Assembly: GCF_014199935.1 (NCBI RefSeq)
Contig: NZ_JACHOP010000030.1
Location: 1-57,675 of the forward strand
Source: Methylorubrum rhodinum
GTDB lineage: Bacteria > Pseudomonadota > Alphaproteobacteria > Rhizobiales > Beijerinckiaceae
Length of the DNA stretch: 57,675 nucleotides
Reading direction: 5' to 3'
Shown: one piece after another, positions 52,553 through 57,675 of the stretch
Numbering within the stretch: the stretch's first letter is position 1
Layout of the letters: every line of letters begins with the position of its first letter
Made by a program: the position numbers and the translations under genes
The notes under the pieces: model-generated
Database searches by the model: none
Seen by the model: only the letters and a program-made list of their open reading frames with translations
What the model was told of the DNA's origin: nothing

Positions 52553-53229
52553 CCGCGGACCATGCCCGCCGCGACCGAGGACTGACAAGTCTCGGGAGCC
52601 GATCTCCGAGGCTCCGAACTCGGGTTCACGGTGCCGTCGCACCGGGTCCGAATCTCGGCATCGTCATTTCGAAGCCGCGTAGCGAAACCCGGAAGCCACC
52701 CGCGATGCACCGCCGGGGCGTGCGGTCGACGCCCGTCGTGGATTGCATGCCTCCGGATCCGGGTTCGACGGCCGGAGGGTGTTCCGGCGCGTCTTCGGTG
52801 AAGATATCGACTTCGATTCTGAGCCCTGAGCCGATCTAGGCCGGTGCCGCAATGCCATTCGTGTCAGGCAGGCATTCCATGCAGTGGACGCAAGCCTGCG
52901 AGCCGATGCGCCCTCGCGCAGTAAAGACGAAGCGAGCCGAAAGGAGCCGAACCACATCGCGCGCTCCGCCGGGCGAGACGAAGGACGTCGCAGGAAGAGA
53001 AGTTTCTTCGGAACTTCGCCGCAACATTGTGAGAACGACCGTCATGGCTGCGTCCTGCACCCTCTGAACCCGGGTGCTTCGCGGAGTCTCGCGAGGTCGC
53101 CGCGCGAACGACGCGATATGCGGCCTGCTTCTCATGACGCGGAAATTTCTCGGAAAATTGCCCGCATCCGGTCCGTCTTCCGTTCAAGGGTCGAGCCCCA
53201 GGCTCCGCCGGACGACGACGAACGGGCCC
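52553..53229. other. Long gap between slyX and PilZ gene
   Basis: About 680 bp. It holds a decayed family B repeat (52661-52775). From about 52800 to 53200, open frames exist on both strands (71 to 99 residues), but none has a good ribosome binding site or recognisable protein. Confidence 0.45.
52661..52775. repeat. Decayed family B repeat (copy 5)
   Basis: TCGTCATTTCGAAGCCGCG, AACCCGGAAGCCACCCGCGA, CGTCGTGGATTGC and CCGGATCCGGGTTCGACG align with successive modules of the intact copies at 32977 and 41521 but with many differences, and the far arm is lost. Confidence 0.6.
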
Positions 53230-53805
53230 ATGACCGACAGCCTCCCCACAGACCGACACGCGGTCATTCTCCCCGCCCTGTGCTGGGGCAGGCAGCATTC
53301 GGACTTCTATGCCGTCACCGCGGACATCACCGCGCAGGGCATCGGCTTCCGCTCCGCGATCGTGCCGGAGATCGGCATTGCGCTGACCTGCAGCATTCGC
53401 TTCGTCGGCACGGTCGAGACCCGGATCGTGACGAACGGCCCCAACACGTTCGGCGTGCGCCTGTCGGTGCCGCGGGAGCGGGCCGCCGCGATCGCGCGGA
53501 CGATGTGGGCGCTCGCCCGGGAGCAGGATCATCCGCTGGAGGGGGACCGCCGCCATCGGCGGATCGCGCCGCGGCGCCGGGACGTGCTCGTCACCCTCGG
53601 CGACGGCCGTGCCGTTCCGGGCCGCCTCGTCAACGTCTCGGCCTCGGGCGCCGCCGTGGCGCTCGCCCGGCCGATCGAGGTCGGCGAGAGCGTCACCCTT
53701 GGCTCCACTGCCGGACGGGTGGTGCGCCGCTTCGCCGAAGGCATCGGCGTGGTCTTCGACGCCGCCCTCGATCCGGCCCTGGTCGATCCCGGCATCCGCC
53801 TTTAG
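53230..53805 (+). CDS. PilZ-domain protein, possibly tandem
   Basis: A 191-residue soluble protein. The C-terminal half is a full PilZ domain: RRHRRIAPRRR supplies the RxxxR c-di-GMP switch and RLVNVSASGAAVAL the D/NxSxxG motif. The N-terminal half (DRHAVILPALCWGR, ITAQGIGFRS) looks like a second, degenerate PilZ copy without the arginine motif. It is a likely c-di-GMP receptor, and the window also holds an HD-GYP phosphodiesterase. Confidence 0.82.
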   Translation: MTDSLPTDRHAVILPALCWGRQHSDFYAVTADITAQGIGFRSAIVPEIGIALTCSIRFVGTVETRIVTNGPNTFGVRLSVPRERAAAIARTMWALAREQDHPLEGDRRHRRIAPRRRDVLVTLGDGRAVPGRLVNVSASGAAVALARPIEVGESVTLGSTAGRVVRRFAEGIGVVFDAALDPALVDPGIRL

Positions 53806-53967
53806 CCACCCGGCGACCCCGCATCCCTCGCATCCTGCGGCGCGACGGTCTAAACCGGCTCCGATCCCGTCATCGAGCGTCCGAGGCCTCCGTCGTCAGA
53901 CCCGGTCGCGCGATCGGAAGGGCCGGAGATCCTCTCTCGCCCGTGTCAGCGGCCGGATGCCAGCACC

Positions 53968-55509
53968 GTGACCGATTACGTGAAGAAAATCCTCTCCGCC
54001 CGCGTCTACGACGTGGCGATCGAGAGCCCGCTCCATCCGATGCCGCGCCTCACCAAGCGGCTGGGGCGGCCGGTGCTGCTCAAGCGCGAGGATCTCCAGC
54101 CCGTCTTCTCGTTCAAGCTGCGCGGCGCCTACAACAAGATGACCTCGCTGTCGCCCGACCAGCTCGCCCGCGGCGTGATCTGTGCCTCGGCCGGCAACCA
54201 CGCCCAGGGCGTGGCGCTCGCCGCTGCCAAGCTGGAGGTGCGTGCGGTGATCGTGATGCCGCGCACAACGCCGGCCATCAAGGTCGATGCCTGCCGGGCA
54301 CGGGGCGCCGAGGTCGTGCTGCACGGCGACGCCTTCGACGAGGCCTTGGCGGAAGCGCGGCGCCTCGAAGCGCAGTGGGGCCTCACCTTCCTGCATCCGT
54401 TCGACGACCCGGAGGTGATCGCCGGCCAAGGCACGATCGGCATGGAGATCCTGCACCAGCATTCGGGGCCGATCGAGGCGATCTTCGTGCCGATCGGCGG
54501 CGGCGGCCTGGCCGCGGGAATCGCCTCCTACGTGAAGTACCTGCGGCCCGAGACCCAGGTGATCGGCGTCGAGCCGGATGACGCCGCCTGCATGAAGGCG
54601 GCGATCGAGGCGCGCGAGCGGGTGACGCTGCCGACGGTGGGCCTGTTCGCCGACGGCGTCGCCGTGCGCCAAGCCGGCGAAGAGACGTTTCGGATTTGCC
54701 GCGCGCTTTTGGACGATGTGATCACCGTCGATACCGACGCGATGTGCGCCGCGGTGAAGGACGTGTTCGACGACACCCGCGCGGTCTCCGAGCCGTCCGG
54801 CGCCCTGAGCCTCGCCGGCGCCAAGGCCTGGGCCGCGAAGAACCCCGGCACCGGCACGCTGGTGGCGATCTCGTCCGGCGCCAACCTCAACTTCGACCGC
54901 CTGCGCCACATCGCCGAGCGGGCCGAGATCGGCGAGCAGCGCGAGGTGCTGCTCGGCGTCACCATCCCCGAGCGGGCGGGCGCCTACCGGGCCTTCATCG
55001 CGGCGCTCGGCCCCCGCGCCATCACCGAGTTCAACTATCGCTATGCACGCGGCTCGGACGCGCGCATCTTCGTCGGCGTCAACCTGCCCGGCGGCCTGCC
55101 CGAGAAGCGCGACCTCATCGCCGCGTTGGAGCGGGACGGCTACGCCGTCACCGACATGAGCGACAACGAGATGGCCAAGGTCCATGTCCGCTACATGGTC
55201 GGCGGCCGGGCCACGGGGCTCGCCGACGAGCGGCTCTACCGCTTCCAGTTCCCGGAGCGGCCGGGCGCGCTGATGAAGTTCCTCGACGCGCTCGGCGACG
55301 GCTTCAACATCAGCCTGTTCCACTACCGCAACCACGGTGCCGATTACGGCCGGGTGCTGGCCGGCATCGAGGTGCCGTCGGCCGAGCGCGCCCGCTTCGA
55401 CGCGGCCCTCGACGCGCTGGGCTATCCCTGCATCGACGAGACCGACAACCCGGCCTACCGGCTGTTCCTCGACAACGGCGTCGAGGCCGGACGCGTCGAG
55501 TCCCGTTGA
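53968..55509 (+). CDS. ilvA: Threonine ammonia-lyase, biosynthetic
   Basis: Deaminates L-threonine to 2-oxobutanoate, the first step of isoleucine synthesis. The 513-residue protein has a PLP domain with the lysine Lys50 in FSFKLRGAYNKM, SAGNHAQGVA and the PLP phosphate loop PIGGGGLAAG. Two ACT-like regulatory domains (Thr_dehydrat_C, residues about 325-510) mark the isoleucine-inhibited form. GTG 53968. No leader peptide or T-box is seen upstream. Confidence 0.95.
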   Translation: MTDYVKKILSARVYDVAIESPLHPMPRLTKRLGRPVLLKREDLQPVFSFKLRGAYNKMTSLSPDQLARGVICASAGNHAQGVALAAAKLEVRAVIVMPRTTPAIKVDACRARGAEVVLHGDAFDEALAEARRLEAQWGLTFLHPFDDPEVIAGQGTIGMEILHQHSGPIEAIFVPIGGGGLAAGIASYVKYLRPETQVIGVEPDDAACMKAAIEARERVTLPTVGLFADGVAVRQAGEETFRICRALLDDVITVDTDAMCAAVKDVFDDTRAVSEPSGALSLAGAKAWAAKNPGTGTLVAISSGANLNFDRLRHIAERAEIGEQREVLLGVTIPERAGAYRAFIAALGPRAITEFNYRYARGSDARIFVGVNLPGGLPEKRDLIAALERDGYAVTDMSDNEMAKVHVRYMVGGRATGLADERLYRFQFPERPGALMKFLDALGDGFNISLFHYRNHGADYGRVLAGIEVPSAERARFDAALDALGYPCIDETDNPAYRLFLDNGVEAGRVESR

Positions 55510-55607
55510 GCGTGGCTCGGACGCCGCTTCCGGCGCGGGCGATCCGGCCTTACCCTGACGGAGCTGGCCCTCGCCCGCCGGCTCGAACGGAACGGAGCGA
55601 TCCGCCG

Positions 55608-55952
55608 ATGCGCACCCTCCTTTGCCTGGTCGTCCTCGCCCTGCCGAGCGCCGCCGCGGCCGAGCCTCAGCCCGTACCGCGGGAGCGGGCGCCGGTCCGG
55701 CCGCTGCTCGACGAGCGCTTCACCGAGGCGGCGCAGAGGCAGGCCGAGGAATCGGCCGCGCGCCAGAACGAATTCGACCGGCGCATCGCCGAGCGCAGCG
55801 CCCGCGCGGCCCGTTCGATCTGCAGCGGCTGCGGTAGTGCCGGGACCGGCTCTGCCGGCCGCGTGACCCCGCCGGGTACGCGGCGCGCAAACGCTCGCGA
55901 GAGTGCCGAGGTCGGGCTCCCGCACGATCCGGCTCAGGCCCCGCTCGACTGA
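55608..55952 (+). CDS. Small exported hypothetical protein
   Basis: A 114-residue protein with a signal peptide (residues 1-18, ending AAAA). A charged helix follows (RFTEAAQRQAEESAARQNEFDRRIAERSARAAR), then SICSGCG with two Cys, and a disordered tail. GGAG about ten bases upstream of ATG 55608. No family is recognised. It lies about 100 bp after ilvA. Confidence 0.65.
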   Translation: MRTLLCLVVLALPSAAAAEPQPVPRERAPVRPLLDERFTEAAQRQAEESAARQNEFDRRIAERSARAARSICSGCGSAGTGSAGRVTPPGTRRANARESAEVGLPHDPAQAPLD

Positions 55953-55969
55953 GGCCGCTCTGCCGCTCG

Positions 55970-56239
55970 TCAGGCCGCGGTGGCCGGTGCCGAGCGGAAC
56001 AGGGCGGCGCAGCCGGCGTCGCGGTGCATGCTCAGGATCGAGGCGCGGTCGATCTCGGGATTGGCGGCCAGCACCCGGCGCACGTCCTCCACCACGCGCT
56101 CGTAGCGCTCCGCGTCGTAGTTCTTCTCCAGCGGGCTCACGGCGATATAGGCCTCGACCACGAGAACGCGCTCGGCGCGCTCCTTCGTGACGTCGACGGC
56201 GATCCAGGCGGCTTTCACGAGGCGGTTGGCGGCAAGCAT
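55970..56239 (-). CDS. Hypothetical protein, 89 residues
   Basis: A soluble alpha/beta protein (AAWIAVDVTKERAERVLVVEAYIAV, then a C-terminal helical part). ATG 56239 has GGAGGG eight bases upstream. No family is recognised. It is convergent with the 55608 gene. Confidence 0.65.
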   Translation of the reverse strand: MLAANRLVKAAWIAVDVTKERAERVLVVEAYIAVSPLEKNYDAERYERVVEDVRRVLAANPEIDRASILSMHRDAGCAALFRSAPATAA

Positions 56240-56601
56240 GGGACGACCCTCCGATGCCGCCGCGTGCTCCGGCGGCTTATCGAGTGTGATCATGGACCCG
56301 GCCGGCCACGGTGCCAAGTTGTTTGGCCGCAATGTCCAGGGCAATCGTTGGCGAAGATCGCTCCCCGTTACTGCTCCTTCCGCGGCCGATTGCTGATGGA
56401 AGCGGGTCGGTCGCCTCGGCGGCGCAACGATTTGAGGAGACGCGGCCGCCCCAGCCGCCTCGCATCCGAATCGCCGCGATGATCTGCATCGGACGGGTTC
56501 GAGAGACGCGTTCCACCGGTCGAGGGGAACACGCCTCTCGGTCGGCACCCGAGCGCGTCGCCCTGGACAGCACATCCAGAACGCCGCGCCAAGATCCTGT
56601 G
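56240..56601. other. Gap between two minus-strand small genes
   Basis: About 360 bp up to the family C repeat. Open frames on both strands are Arg-rich shadows; no gene, promoter or terminator can be supported. Confidence 0.45.
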
Positions 56602-56650
56602 CCGCATCGGTTTTTTCCGAAAGCCGGAGGCCGCCTGACGGGCCGGTGCT
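56602..56650. repeat. Palindromic repeat, family C (copy 4)
   Basis: GCATCGGTTTTTTCCG and GAAAGCCGG lead to CGGGCCGGTGC; the palindrome is more decayed than the other copies but in the same position, touching the stop codon of the 56651 gene. Confidence 0.65.
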
Positions 56651-56860
56651 CTAATTGTCGGCCACCAGCCGCAGCATGCCGAAACCGCCGATGCGCGACC
56701 AATCCTGCGTCGCCGGGAACTCCGTCGCCGTCCCGGCGGAACGATCCTTCAGGTTGCGTCGCGCGATCCAGCGCACGACCTTGTTGCCGTCGTAGCGGCC
56801 GGCGGTACGGCCTTCCCGGCGCTGGAGCCAGCGCGGCAGTTCCTCGATGTCCCGGATCAT
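56651..56860 (-). CDS. Small hypothetical protein, 69 residues
   Basis: A basic soluble protein starting MIRDIEELPRWLQRREG with WIARRN and TEFPATQDWSRIGGFGMLRL later. GAGGGGG upstream of ATG 56860 is a strong ribosome binding site. Family not recognised. Confidence 0.6.
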   Translation of the reverse strand: MIRDIEELPRWLQRREGRTAGRYDGNKVVRWIARRNLKDRSAGTATEFPATQDWSRIGGFGMLRLVADN

Positions 56861-57159
56861 CTTGTTTCCCCCTCGAAGCCGTCCGCCCCGGACAGGCATA
56901 CCCTTGGTCATCCAGAAGGCCCCGAACCGCGGCAGCATGGTCAACGGGTGCAGGAGGCATCGGAGTTCGGGAGGTTGCATCCTCCAAATTGGGTAAGTCC
57001 GGTAAAAACGACCTGAGGTTCGAAGCGCCCCGCTTGCGAGGACTGCGCAGGACGCGCCGAAACGGGCCGGCGGCGGCGCCCGCGCACCGATCCGGCCCAC
57101 CGACGGCCTGCTTCGATTCGCAGCTTGACCGCGGATGCGCCGCTGCGCACGAGGGTGGC

Positions 57160-57504
57160 ATGTTGACCCTCGTTCGCATCGCGGCCTGGATCGTCGCGGC
57201 GGTTCTCGTCTTCGTGACGCTGTCGCCGATCGAGGCGCGGCCGGTCGTCGCCTCGCCGCACCTGGAGCGGGCCGCCGCCTACGCCGTATTCGGGTTCCTG
57301 CTCGCCCTGTCCTATCCCCGCCGCTGGTGGCTGGCGATGGCGGCGAGCGTCGCAATGGCCGGCCTCCTCGAACTCGCGCAGGGTCTCACCGCGAGCCGGC
57401 ACGGCCGGTTGTTCGATTTCTCCGTGAAAGGCAGTGCCGCGATCCTGGGGGTGGTCGCGGCGCAGGTGCTGCACGCCCTCCTGGCCCGCCGCGCCGCCCG
57501 GTGA
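57160..57504 (+). CDS. VanZ-like membrane protein
   Basis: A 114-residue protein with about four membrane helices. The pattern FVTLSPIEARP, LERAAAYAVFGFLLALSYPRRWW and LLELAQGLTASRHGRLFDFSVKGSAAILG is that of small VanZ-like proteins (SPIE, AxYAxFG, DxxxNxxGxxxG-type end). The role outside glycopeptide resistance is unknown. No resistance genes accompany it. Confidence 0.8.
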   Translation: MLTLVRIAAWIVAAVLVFVTLSPIEARPVVASPHLERAAAYAVFGFLLALSYPRRWWLAMAASVAMAGLLELAQGLTASRHGRLFDFSVKGSAAILGVVAAQVLHALLARRAAR

Positions 57505-57520
57505 CGACGCGACCGTCCCG

Positions 57521-57541
57521 CCCCGGACGACGGGTCCGGGG
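57521..57541. terminator. Hairpin between VanZ-like gene and ugd
   Basis: CCCCGGAC and GTCCGGGG form an 8-bp perfect stem with a 5-base loop between two convergent genes. There is no T run on either side. Confidence 0.4.
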
Positions 57542-57553
57542 CGAAGGCCGGCC

Positions 57554-57675
57554 TCAGGCCGCGCCGTTGGCCGAAGTGGTGCCCACGCCGGTATAGGCGA
57601 AGCCGTGCTTCTCGGCCTCGGCCGGGGTGTAGACGTTGCGCAGGTCGACCAGCACGGGGGCGTTCATCAGCCCCT
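57554..57675 (-). CDS. Nucleotide-sugar (UDP-glucose) dehydrogenase, C-terminal fragment
   Basis: Only the last 39 residues are in the window: LMNAPVLVDLRNVYTP followed by AEKHGFAYTGVG. This matches the C-terminal end of UDP-glucose 6-dehydrogenase and related enzymes (PVLxDxRN-xY-x-P, then GF-x-Y-x-G-x-G), which oxidise a nucleotide sugar to the uronate for exopolysaccharide. The gene continues beyond the right edge. Confidence 0.75.
   Translation of the reverse strand, partial: GLMNAPVLVDLRNVYTPAEAEKHGFAYTGVGTTSANGAA

Noticed and set aside
52836..53135. 99-residue minus-strand frame between slyX and the PilZ gene
   Set aside because: Weak start, unnatural composition in the first third and no known motif.
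56277..57179. Long frames on both strands
   Set aside because: Arg/Pro-rich shadows of GC-rich DNA; they overlap better-supported short genes.

Overview
The window is high-GC (roughly 70 %) chromosomal DNA from an alphaproteobacterium, most likely the Methylobacterium/Methylorubrum group. The strongest clue is a PhyR whose phospho-acceptor falls exactly at Asp190, divergent from a 70-residue NepR. Supporting clues are the rpsA-sppA-ihfB-lapA-trpF-trpB synteny, a fliX/flgI divergent pair, an alphaproteobacterial DksA with degenerate zinc cysteines, GCG_CRPN-type small secreted proteins, and dense palindromic repeats typical of Rhizobiales. No phage structural genes, CRISPR array or rRNA were seen.

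Layout. 1-3820: an accessory segment of small unrecognised genes, with an AAA-type gene cut off just after its Walker A motif. It abuts the 3' end of tRNA-Met(CAU) and looks like one end of an integrated element. 3821-11536: core block on the minus strand (tRNA-Met, trpB, trpF, lapA, ihfB, sppA, a sugar O-methyltransferase-like gene, rpsA). 12017-18731: a plus-strand locus of two TadE-like proteins, a TadG-like protein, an HD-GYP response regulator and a hybrid histidine kinase with Hpt. 18955-24579: small hypothetical, SCOT-type CoA transferase subunits, AsmA-like protein, D,D-carboxypeptidase. 25159-32598: RNase D, AlkA glycosylase, small proteins, Tat-type phosphoesterase, class III aminotransferase, cysteine-cluster protein and a small secreted protein.

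32598-34398 is the general stress response hub. phyR and nepR are divergent, each behind a perfect GGAAC-N16-CGTT (EcfG-type) promoter. A third such promoter drives a small exported protein. A fourth sits about 90 bp upstream of a strong Rho-independent terminator with no ORF between, so it probably makes an undescribed stress-induced small RNA of about 90 nt. A fifth copy (N17) precedes a 70-residue orphan gene at 27917.

34399-43619: ligase-associated phosphoesterase and DEXH helicase (the helicase carries an in-frame palindromic element), alpha/beta hydrolase, glycolate oxidase Fe-S subunit, receiver protein, MetY-type sulfhydrylase and L,D-transpeptidase. 43966-48691: two GCG-type small proteins bracket ispE and a flagellar cluster (flgI, rod-binding protein, FlgN-like, fliX). 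48896-57675: MBOAT/SGNH acylation pair, dksA, porin fragment, slyX, PilZ protein, ilvA, small proteins, VanZ-like protein and the C-terminus of a nucleotide-sugar dehydrogenase.

Four repeat families are scattered between genes. One roughly 50-bp palindrome lies at or within a few bases of a stop codon in all four copies.
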